Source of the DNA: Mortierella sp. BCC40632
Lineage: Eukaryota > Mortierellomycota > Mortierellomycetes > Mortierellales > Mortierellaceae
DNA: 64,000 nt
Assembly: GCA_011634665.1 (NCBI GenBank)
Contig: WAEK01000010.1
Location: 1,411,001 to 1,475,000 of the forward strand
Reading direction: 5' to 3'
Shown here in pieces: positions 50,501-61,070 of the stretch. Both the position numbers and the translations under genes were made by a program. The notes beneath the pieces were generated by a model that searched no databases, was not told where the DNA came from, and was given only the letters and a program-made list of their open reading frames with translations. The stretch's first letter is position 1; every line of letters begins with the position of its first letter.

Positions 50501-53138
50501 AATATCCATTCCCAGGAGACCGACTTCAATCAGTCATGTCGCAATTGTGCATTTCCTGGTACCCAAAGGATCACGAGCGATTCAAAGAAGTAATTCAAGC
50601 GATCCTTCAGCCTCAATTGGAGAATAACTGGATACCACTGACACATTATGAGGAAGGATCGAACCCAATCATGATTATGCTCGAGAAAGCACGAAAGAAC
50701 CCAGAGGCTATCGAGATATCGACTATAATCATCGATTATTGCATCCACCAAGCTAAAGCAGAGCAGGATATTGCCTATGTGATGCTCTTTGTTGACTGCA
50801 TAGATGAGCTGACAGCACGATACCCAGAGCTTTCATGTCGGGTCTACGAATCATTTGCTTTCATCCAATGCTTTAACCATCGCGACAACTCCAAGAGCGC
50901 CAATTCCCTAGCCATGAGTAAACCATGGGCTTCTCTCAACCCTCGGACCTGTAGCTACAAAGATGCAGTCCTTCAACCAAAAGAACTCAAATCTGCCGAA
51001 ATTTACAGTGAACTTTCCTTTGTCGCTCCAGGAAACATCTTGTGGACTGATATCCCTGATATCAGAGAAGCTGAATCCAATCGGCTCTTTAGTTGGGTGG
51101 CCTCCCCTGCCACTCTGGTTTTTAATAATGCCACCTTGGTCAGGCATTTTGGAGGATCCACAGCTCGATCCTTGAATGACGTTTCCTTTGGCCGATTCGT
51201 GCGTATTTTACCACGGTGTTTTGGATACAACACTCTTGATAACCCTGCTGTTGAGGCCGCAATGGTCTATAAATGGTATGTTGACTTGTAATGATCCCTT
51301 GAGCTTTTATGCAAAAAAAAAAAAAAAAAGGCAATCTTGATGACTAACTCTTTATGGGGGGTATATTTTCCAGGGATGCATATGTATACAAGTACTTGAC
51401 TGTACGATTTGTGCTTCACATCTCTTATTATTGCCTCATCCTGGCCGCTGCGACCTCACAAGTCTCTGATCCAAGGAGTGAGCGGCTCATTATACCATTC
51501 ATCTGTATCATTATTCTATCTACTTTTTTTCTCGCTCTTTATGTCATTCAATGGAAATTGGATCGAGCACGAGTGGTTTCGAATGACAACAGATCCAGTA
51601 GTGGTGTCACTCGAGCTGCTCAACAAGTCGGATGGGGGTCACCCATTTTTACATCTGTCACGTCATTTTCTGCTTCTGTTGTAAAGTTCCCGACCTTTAC
51701 TATGAATGGGTTCTTTTCAATCTTCCCTTGGCAACTGAGGACATTCTGGATGCTGGTCGGGACACGCACGCCTGACATTCAATCGAAACCATCAGAAACC
51801 GCTGGAGCTTTGTCAAATAGGTACCAAGCCTCTCCTCGCTCATTTTTCCGAATGTCATCATGTTGTTTTTTTGCTGATCTCTCTCTCTCTCTCTCTTTAT
51901 CTCTCTCTCTCTCCCTTCTCCATGCTAGGCTCCAGTACAACATCCTTCTTTTCGAGTTCATTGCGTACGCTTATCCACTTGGTTCCAGTATCAATCAACT
52001 CATTAATTCCCGCAAGTCCAAAACAGATGGAGCGACATGGGACTTTAGCATTTGTATTGTAATTGTGTTTTTCCACTTGGTAAGATATCAAGCTCTCGCT
52101 CTACGTGTTGAAGGCTCCAACAAGGATCTTTTTTTTTTCTTTTGGCAATCAAACTAAAGCCAAACGGTTTTTTTTTTTTCAATCCCCTACTCTTTCCGAC
52201 TTTTTGTGTATATGTGTGTGTGGGGGGTTGAAATTAGCTGGCAGAACTTCGAATCCTTCGAATTGCGTCTAGGTACACCACTATTATTTTGAGATCCATC
52301 CAAGGGATCGCAGTGATCGTATTAGTCATTGCTACCAGTATCCTATTCTTTTCAGTCGCGATCGTCCATGCTCTGTATGGCGTTGGGAATGAGTTGTGGA
52401 AAGCTCGAGACGTCAACCTACCGAATAGTACTCTTGGCGCCTTCTACACTTTGCTCTTTGCGATGGTAAGTACTTCTCTCTCTATCTCTATCTCTCTGCG
52501 TGTGTGTCTCTGTCTCAACTTTCTTCAATCATGATCGACTCTGCTTCTTTTATTCTCCCCTAAATGGGGTTTCTTTATCCATCCTTTTCCTCGCGGACTA
52601 AATTCTTGGACCTCAATCTTTTTTTATTTTTTTGGGATGTAGGGAGGACGATATGATCCACTGGAAGACGATCTATTCTCCAAGGACAGCCGTTGCCCTG
52701 AGAATGGGAGTGGTCCTACGGAAGATGGCCTCGACTGTAGTCATCCGATCTACAAGAACTGGCCAGTTTATTTCATCTTGACGATCTTTTACTTGTTTAC
52801 TTCTGTCATCATGCTCAATGTGATTATTGGTAAAACCTTACAGAGAGATGGGATTTCTTCTCATGTCTATGGAGTGTTTCTTAGGAGAAAGAGAAAGGGA
52901 GAGGGAAAAGGAGAGGGAGAGTATGTGTATGTCATTCTTGTCAAGGAAAATGTGTATCTAAAAAAACACCCACACACACATTCTCTTTTCCCCTTTCTTT
53001 TCATAGCGGCGGTCGGTGCAGCTGTGACTAGCGCTGATAATACCTGGTATCAAGCATGGCTCATGAACCGTCTTCGATTAATTGAGACTGCCAAGAACCT
53101 TTCATGTGTCTTCCAAGGTAGATATTGCCTCGTTATTG

Positions 53139-53186
<48 letters not shown>

Positions 53187-53793
53187 GAGGAATTGGGGTA
53201 GACAAAACAAGAGATCTCGAATTTCTTACTTGACTTTTTTTCTCCTTTTTCCTCTCTTCTTCCTCTCAATTTTCCTCCCAGGTTTTGGTGGCAGACACCC
53301 TCAGACCCCAAAGTATATCTACTACACAGCCACAGCAGATCAGGTGGAACGATACTGGCAACGCATCGGGAAAAGAAAGGAGTCTGACCAACGAGATGAA
53401 AGTACACCTGAAGATCCAAAGGATGTTACCAAGAAGACTCTTACCTCGTCTATACAAAGAGTTGCTCAAGAAGAAACCCCGATGCAGTCTCAGGATGACA
53501 GAACTACAACTACCGACGATCCCACCAATCTCAACCAACAGGTCTCTAATCAACAAAAGGATCTTTTGAGATTGACGGCCGAACTCAAGCTTCAACAAAG
53601 GGATCACAAGGAAGCCCTGGCAAGGGTTCAGACACAACTCGAGCATCAGTCCAATGAACAGAGGGATCAAATGGCCAACTTGCAAAGACAAATGGAAGAT
53701 CATCGGCGGGAATGGACAGAATTTAGGCGGGACATGCAAGTCTTCTTGGAAGCCTTTCGTCAGACGCAGTCCTCTAATACTAGTTCCTCATGA
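47549..53793 (+). CDS. WD-propeller / TRP-type six-helix ion channel, copy 2
   Basis: Thirteen exons: 47549-47879, 47984-48050, 48158-48203, 48285-48389, 48471-48501, 48584-48742, 48836-51275, 51374-51820, 51929-52079, 52238-52465, 52643-52829, 53007-53117 and 53282-53793; all in phase, about 1,604 aa. The layout equals copy 1: disordered N-terminus, WD-like beta region (LLVWNMRLGTCTQTID, CSIWRLPQS), helical linker, six hydrophobic helices, pore GAFYTLLFAMGGRYDP, sixth helix YFILTIFYLFTSVIMLNVII, then TWYQAWLMNRLRLIETAKN and a C-terminal coiled coil (VSNQQKDLLRLTAELKLQQ). Differences: the pore-to-S6 loop is 14 residues longer, with two cysteines and an NGS sequon, and the S2-S3 loop is more hydrophobic. 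The S4-S5 segment is intact (LAELRILRIASRYTTII). The start Met may not be the true one because upstream in-frame sequence is open. Membrane location and cation conduction are inferred from topology. Confidence 0.75.
53140..53185. repeat. Poly-T tract, 46 nt
   Basis: Longest homopolymer seen; it lies inside intron 12 of channel copy 2. Confidence 0.9.
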
Positions 53794-53829
53794 AGTTCCT
53801 AAAGGAGATCCCTGTCAAAGAGACTTTAC

Positions 53830-53905
<76 letters not shown>

Positions 53906-54313
53906 AATATCACTGAACTCTACTGTCGTGAGTTGCTTAGCCTTCATATTTATTATCCTATCCTTCTACTCTCCTCTCATCCTCTTTATTTCTCTCTACT
54001 CTGGCTCAAAATTTTCTTTGTCCTGTTCTTGTCAAGAAAAAAAAAAAAAAAAAAAAAAAAAGAGTCAGTGGCACAAACAACGCGCTGTAGCGCCACCAAG
54101 GCACTTTAACCTTGAGGGTACCCTCCACAATGGCCATCCAATACTTAATCTCTCTCTTTCTTTTTTTTTCTTTCTCTTTCTCTCTTCTCCTCTAAACCCT
54201 CCACTCCATCCTCGATCCTCAACTCTGGTGCCCACGGGGAAGGGGGAAGAGAGGGGGAGGGGAGATCCATATTTTCGTTGACCATTCTTTTACACTTGTG
54301 GGCGACATGGTAA

Positions 54314-54347
<34 letters not shown>

Positions 54348-54918
54348 AACAACAAATAAATACTTCTCTCTAAATAACGCTAGGTTTGGATGGGGTCACC
54401 GTGTAATCCTCCCCTCTCCTCTTTCCCTCTCGACATACACACATACACGCCCCTCTATCCTTCTTACTCTTGACTGTAGATCCCCCTGATCCTGTTGAAG
54501 ACCTAGACGTGACTCTTTGACAGACATCATAGAGGATGAACTGTGTTGGCATTTGACCCGAGAAAATAAAATAAAAATAACCCCTCGAAGTACACAAGGT
54601 CGAGTTTTTTCAGATGCACAAGCCGGGTAAATAATATGGAAGATTTTTTTTTTTTTTTTTTTTTCGATTTATTACATGCCGATGGAAAAGGGGAGTATGT
54701 ACAATCGTACTTGCGGATCCAGATATGTGTCTGCGCACTGGGACTAGCGAGCCGACAAAAAGAGGATACTATTGGGGTTGTAGCATATTTTTTTTTTTGT
54801 TGTTGTTGTTGTTGTTGTTGTTGTTGGGTGTTGTTATTTTGATTTTTCAGAAAAAGGAAAAAGAGGTCGATCCTGAAAGGGCTTCCTGAAGACAAGCTTC
54901 ATTTTTTTTTCCTGCTTC
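53794..54918. other. Convergent 3' region channel copy 2 / TAL1
   Basis: 1.1 kb with a CT microsatellite (about 53832-53905), A runs at 54036 and 54319, a T run at 54645 and a GTT trinucleotide repeat at 54799-54824. No gene was seen. Confidence 0.5.
53832..53905. repeat. CT microsatellite, about 70 nt
   Basis: More than thirty CT units starting about 40 nt after the stop codon of channel copy 2, probably inside its 3' UTR. Confidence 0.9.
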
Positions 54919-57096
54919 TTAGTTGGAAAGCTTCTCAGCAAGCTGCTTCTCGAGCTTGGCAGCATCGGCGGCAAACTTGCGGATGCCCTCAGACAACTTC
55001 TCGGTGGCCATGGCATCCTCGTTCAACTCCCAACGGAAGGCAGCCTCGTCAAAGGTGACCTTGGGGTACTGCTCCGTGTGGGCGCTCGAGGTGGCCAACT
55101 CAGGGCTCAACTTGCGCTCAAGAGTCTTGTTCGACTTGGACAACTCCTCGAGCAAGTTGGGCGAGATGGTCAAGTAATCGCATCCAGCCAACTCCTCAAT
55201 CTCGCCAGACGAACGGAAAGAGGCACCCATGACAATGGTCTGGTAACCGTGCTGCTTATAGTAGTTGTAGATCTTGGTCACGGAGATGACACCGGGATCC
55301 TCAGCACCAACATAGTCCTTCTTGGTCGAGGCCTTGTACCAGTCGAGGATACGGCCGACGAAGGGCGAGATCAAGGTGACCTTAGACTCGGCGCAAGCAA
55401 CAGCCTAGATAGAATGAGACGAACAATAATGCCAAGCAACAAGTGTTAGTCAAAGATACAAGGTATGGCTGCTAATGAATGGGCAAAAAAAGGAGAGAGA
55501 GTCTCAATGTTTTACCTGGGGGAAAGAAAAGAGAAGAGTCAAGTTGCAAGTGATGCCCTCAACAGCCTCGAGGTGCTTAGCAGCCTGGATACCCTCCCAG
55601 GTAGAGGCGATCTTGATGAGGATGCGCTTCTTTTCGATACCAGCATCCCTGTAGAGGCCAATGATCTTCTTGGCCTTAGCGATGGTGGCCTGGGTGTCGA
55701 AGGAGAGACGAGCATCGACCTCGGTCGAGACACGGCCAGGGACGATCTTGAGGATCTCGACACCAAAGTTGACCAAGAGCTTGTCAAGAGCAGACTCGGT
55801 CTGGGACTCGATGGAACTAGAATGTACGAATGATGAGTACGTGTATAGGGTAGGTGTATTTCGTGTTGTATGGGAGGAGGAAGGGTGGGTAACAGGTGAT
55901 GAGTGATTGGGGGGAAGAAAAGAAAAGTGACGATCGCAAGAGCGGAGATAACAAGGGAGAGAGAAAGAAAGTGAGAGAAGGTTAGAAGGACAAAGTCATA
56001 GGCAAAGAGTTGCTGGGGATGATGAGGAATGGGAGGAGCGAGAGAGAGAGAGAGAGAGAGAGAGAGCCAGAGAAATCTTTTTTGGGACCCCAAAAGAGCA
56101 CTTCTGCGCGATCGTGAATCGTTGGGCCACAAGATAAGGAAGAAACACCTTATTACTCGAACACACACTCACTCCCTCACTCTCTCGCTCTCTCTTTCCC
56201 AGCTTGGATACACGTTCTCAGTTCAAGGGTTTGGAGAGGACTCGTCTCGTCGACCTTTCCGTAAAGGCCTACTAGAATGTTCCCAGACCAAACCCGAGCT
56301 TTGACCGCGCAGCACACATCTCATCAAGTATTTCTCTCTCACACACATACTCTTTACTCTCCTGCTCTCACACACACGCTTATTCTTTTCTATCTCTTTT
56401 GGCCTCAGCCTGGCTGATGGCTTCGATCAGGGTCCACAAGGTGGGGAAGGATGGAAAGGGAGGAGGGAACAGATTTGATTCATCTCCTTGTACGCTGGGC
56501 CGAGCCTAAAGAGCAAGATGATGACTCTACCCGGGCGGAGATCTCTTTTCTTCTGATCGATGACGAAGGGATGTAGAAAGAAGTGTCCTCTTCTCTTGTT
56601 CTCCTCTGCTCAATCATAACAGACGACCCATCATTCCAGTGCTTCCAGACGAAAAAAAAAAGTAGAGAATAAGGAAAGAGAGAGTGCTGAGAGATGGGTT
56701 GAGACATGACTTACCCTCCGATCTTCTTAGCATAGGCAATAGCATCGTCGATCAAGTAGGCATAGTTGGGCTTTTGCGAAGCAGCCAAGATCAACGAGGG
56801 GTTGGTGGTGGCGTCCGTGGGCTTGAACTGGGCAATGGCTATTTGTTTTTTGTTATAAAAAGTAATAGGTAGGTTGGGTGAGTGGGTGAGAAAGAGACAA
56901 GAGAGAGAGGGAGACAAAGAGAACAGAATGGACGCGGATCAGGGATGGTTGTTATGCATCGAGTCATTGTGACAAGGTCATAAACCCAAAGACACGTAGG
57001 AAAGAAAAAGACAGGGAGAGGAACCCTACACTCAAAGTCACCAGTGTCAGCGACGACGGTGGTGATTTGCTTGATCTGGTCGAGAGCAGAAGACAT
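54919..57096 (-). CDS. TAL1: Transaldolase
   Basis: Four exons: 57096-57030, 56838-56715, 55816-55516 and 55404-54919, 325 aa, the usual length. Transaldolase moves a dihydroxyacetone unit between sugar phosphates in the non-oxidative pentose phosphate pathway, in the cytosol. Exons 1-2 give [20 protein letters not shown] then TNPSLILAA, the first family signature. Exon 3 gives [20 protein letters not shown] and the second signature [16 protein letters not shown] with the Schiff-base lysine. Exon 4 gives [43 protein letters not shown] and [20 protein letters not shown]. All junctions are in phase. Intron 2 is long (898 nt) and contains GA repeats and CT/CA-rich DNA. It diverges from the Kelch-BTB gene. 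Confidence 0.97.
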
Positions 57097-57788
57097 GTTG
57101 AATGAGAAAAGGGTGTTGCTGGGTGAGGATGAAGGAGGTGAGCTGAAGGACTACAAGAAGGAATGTGCAACCGTCCGCTTAAATACTTCCCCACGCCCGC
57201 TACCGACGGTAGCTCTTCCAGTGACGTCCAAATCAAAGAGGCTTTTTTTTTGTCATTCCACGTGACGAGTCAAGTCGATGCTTATCTTCTCACCATTGTC
57301 TTTCCTCAGGAAGTGTCTCGGTCAACATGGCATCGTCTCTCAAGACATCCAAAGAAGGTAGGGTGTACCCTTGAAGACTTGAGTTCTCAGGTAAGCGTGT
57401 CAGAGCAGCATAATGTGCCCAAGTCGGGTTTCTTGCCAATTTGTCAACTTGACCTTGTCAGCGGCCAAGCGAAGCTAGGTTGGTGGCGGAGATTCCACTA
57501 CCTCTTACCTGACAAATAGGAGAGCTCCGTCGGACTCGGAGGCTTGGACGCCCATTAGAAATATGAAGGAAAGAGAAGTGTCAATGCCCAGCTAAGGGAG
57601 ATCTCTGCGACGCGTACAGACTTCACAGCATAGGATCGATATACGCGTTTGGGCATACAGTCCACTGAGCACACAGAGAAGTGGCAGTGCCCAGATCCAA
57701 CGACTACAAATAAGTAGAGAGAGTCAAAGAATAGATCGTAGAGGAGCATGTTAGCCTTCGGACGGAGACACACACATTCTCATGTGCG

Positions 57789-57819
<31 letters not shown>

Positions 57820-58803
57820 TTCTCTTAAGCCCAGAATCGGCATCAACCTTTGTTGGAAGACGGCGCACTCAACCTCTCTCAGTGCTCATTCATGAGCAAC
57901 CTAAAGTTGGGTTTGTGGCCCATGCTTGCATGGCGCTCGAACGATTGACACGCTCGCCTTCTCTTTTTTACAGATGCTTGTCCGACAGTACCAGCTTTAA
58001 TATCTTTTTTCTCCCTCTCTTTTCTCTCTCTCTCTCTCTCTCTCTCCTTCTCTCTCTCTCTCTCTCTCTCTCCTTCTCTCTCTTAGCACTTTCCTCAAGA
58101 GAGACACGCATATTGAGAAGAGGAGCAATCACGAGCAAACAATTGCAATTAATAGACCATATGAGAGAACACTATGGTTCGTTTGCTTCCTGGAATCTTG
58201 AGAAATATTGCCTGGACTCTTTCCTCTTTCTCACCCACACACACACACACACACAAACACGCACGCACGCAAATAGCCTCTTGCTCGCTCTCTCTTCGCA
58301 GAGGGGACACAACTATTCGTATTACGCATTTCATATTACAGTGCTTTTCCAGTCCCGATGGCTAGCTTTCTGTGTAATCCGCGGCGGTGGCTACACAAAA
58401 GGGCAACCCACCACCCACCAACAACAACATCAAGGAACCAATGCGAAAGCACGCACAACAGGACTGACCCAACCGATTCTTTTTTACTGTTCCCTTGCCT
58501 CTCTCCCACTTTACAAGAATAGTAAAAAAAGCGGTCGGCTCGCAGGGATCCTTCAGTGCGTCGGACATTCAGATTGAGAATCGGAGGAGGAGGGAGAGTG
58601 ATGAAAAGGACAGACGATGCAAGTCGGTGAAGGGAGCCTGTTCGGCAGTAGACACTCAACCTGCGCCTCCACTCCACGACGACAACGACAACAACGAGGA
58701 AACGCTGCATGCAAGGAAGGAGCGTTCGAGCGACAAAAAAAAAACGAGTCAGAAGAGTAGGGTTGAGCCTCCTTGGAGAGTGCAGATGGGTTTTGCATCC
58801 CCA

Positions 58804-58804
<1 letters not shown>

Positions 58805-58843
<39 letters not shown>
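58805..58843. repeat. Poly-A tract followed by G7 and GA repeats
   Basis: 39 A, then seven G, then GA/GAAA repeats to about 58928. Confidence 0.9.
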
Positions 58844-58850
<7 letters not shown>

Positions 58851-59141
58851 AGAGAGAGAGGGAGAGAGAGAGAAAGAAAGAGAGAGAAAGAAAGAGAGAA
58901 AAGAGACAGAGAGAGAGGAAGAGAGAAAGGTCCTAGAGTAGACAACAGACACATGCTCTCAAGATCTTTGTTGCACTCACCCAAAAAGATGAGCCTTTCA
59001 CCTTTGCTTGTGCTTTGGGCAAGTTGCAGGCTATCTGTTCCGAGACCGAGCGCAGGCACAGGAACAGTCCACTAGGCTGTGATAGACAAGACAACAGGCA
59101 GAATGGGGTGTGGAGGAGGACAGGAGAGAGACAGACAGAGC

Positions 59142-59176
59142 GAAAGAGAGAGAGAGAGAGAAAGAGAGCAAGAGAG

Positions 59177-59224
<48 letters not shown>
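59142..59224. repeat. GA microsatellite
   Basis: About 80 nt of GA with few interruptions. Confidence 0.9.
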
Positions 59225-59227
<3 letters not shown>

Positions 59228-59925
59228 CTGAGTGAGAGTGTAGTGGTGGGTTGGGGGGCAACAAAACAGAATGGACACGCAGGAGACACATGCAAACAGA
59301 GATTAGCTCCAACGGACAAAGAACAGACCTGCTCCTGGCCCTGTCATCCTCATCCTCTCCGCTCCCCGCCAGGTGCGTTCATATGCCTATCTCCATCTCC
59401 GTGTCCGCATGCGGATGCGTTCGTCCTCGGACCTAGACTACAAGGGGAAGAGGAAACCTGCATTTGTTTGCCCCAGCAGTGCACATCCTGCACACCTGCA
59501 CACCTGCACGCACTTGCACATTTGCTGATACTTGACTTGTCCCATAGAGTTTTTAGACTGCAGGTATAAAAAAAAAAAAGCAAAATGCCCAAAATGACGA
59601 GTGAATGCACTGGGCCTAGCTACTGACAGAGCATATTGGTTGGAGAGAATGAAAGAGCAAGGGGACTAAGACGGCCCCTCCATCTCACAACTGCATCGAG
59701 GCACAAATGTGGTGATGGTTGTGGTAGTGGTGGGTGGTGCGACCCTGACCAGCCAAGACGAAGGAGACACAACGAAAAAAAAAAAAAAAAATACTCTCTC
59801 CTCCTTTGGTGCTCAGTCGGAGCAACGTCTTGTGCCCATTGGCGGCACCAAGAGACGCCACGGATGGGTTGAACTGTCTGGTTGCCAATCGCTCAATTTC
59901 TCTCTCGCTTTTGGTTTCTCTCTTT

Positions 59926-59926
<1 letters not shown>

Positions 59927-59997
<71 letters not shown>
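59927..59997. repeat. CT microsatellite
   Basis: About 70 nt of nearly perfect CT. Confidence 0.9.
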
Positions 59998-59999
<2 letters not shown>

Positions 60000-61070
60000 C
60001 CCACACGCACCTTCTGTACATACCCGTCTAAACACACGACAATCCCACGCACTCGACCCCTTTCTCACTTTCCCTATCGCGCTCTTACTCTTAGTCTCAT
60101 TCACTCTCTATCTCTCACTCTGTCGTCAACAACAATATCAACCAACCTCTTTCCTGGTCGATCCCTTCCTCTCTTGCTTTATTTTTTTCAAACACGGCTA
60201 GTGGACACCCAGCCTGTGATCGTTCACCTTCCACACCGGTAGCGCGGCACCCTACAAGCCCAATCTTTAAAGACATTTCTACAGCTTCTTTACAATATAC
60301 ACGACAAAAGGTATGACCTTGTCTTGCCTCCATACACCCTACCAACGGACACTCTTTTCCACCCCGCGCCTTCCACCTGGACCTGGCCTGGCCCCGCCCT
60401 TGCCTTGAGGTGCCTGTGCACCACAGAGCCGTGGAACAATACGAAGATACTCTTGGTCAAAGAAAAAAAAAGAAAAAAGAAAAGAAAAAAAGAAAAACAG
60501 ACCAAACAGACAGACAAAGAGACGGACAGACAAATCAACATATTCGGAATGGGATGGGATAGGGTGGGTGGAACGGGTCGCCAGACGTGCGGATAAAGTG
60601 TGCATAAGAAAAAAAAAAAAGCTAGAAGAGAGAGAGAGTGAGAGTGAGAGTGAGAGTGTGGCCACCTGGATCCATATTCCGGCTGAATAATTTCCATTGG
60701 GCTGACTCGTATTTTTTTTCTTCTCCACAAACTCTGTCTATCGCCTGTTTGGTCGCCCGACTCTCTCTTCCTCTCTCTCTCTCTCTCTCTTTTCCTCTCT
60801 CTTTCTTTCTCTTGCCTTCTCTCTCCGTCAGGACACGCCCAACCTTCTTGGTCTCGTTTGCTCTCTCGCCCGCTCAAACTCTCATCTCACTCTCTCTCTA
60901 TCTCTCCACGACGCCCACTCTCCCTCCCCACTTGGCTCTGCACAACAAGGAGCCTGCCCGTGCCTGTGTTCGCGGCTGCGTCCTGAGCGCCCTCTTCCCA
61001 GTTCCCCACCCCCTACCCACCATTCACTCTCTTTTGCCCCACCACCGCGTCAAATCACACTCGCGACGAT

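Larger units (their letters stand above)
57097..61070. other. Long intergenic region TAL1 / Kelch-BTB gene
   Basis: Nearly 4 kb without a supportable gene. It holds CT tracts at 57789-57822 and 58024-58082, a CA repeat at 58234-58262, a 39-nt A run at 58805-58843, GA tracts at 58850-58928 and 59142-59224, a CT tract at 59927-59997, and a C/T-rich leader from about 60760 to the next ATG. Open frames here read through these repeats. Regulatory DNA of two divergent genes is the likely content. Confidence 0.5.

Noticed and set aside
58553..59059. Minus-strand 168-codon frame
   Set aside because: Most of it is translated CT and poly-T repeat; there is no start context or conserved content.
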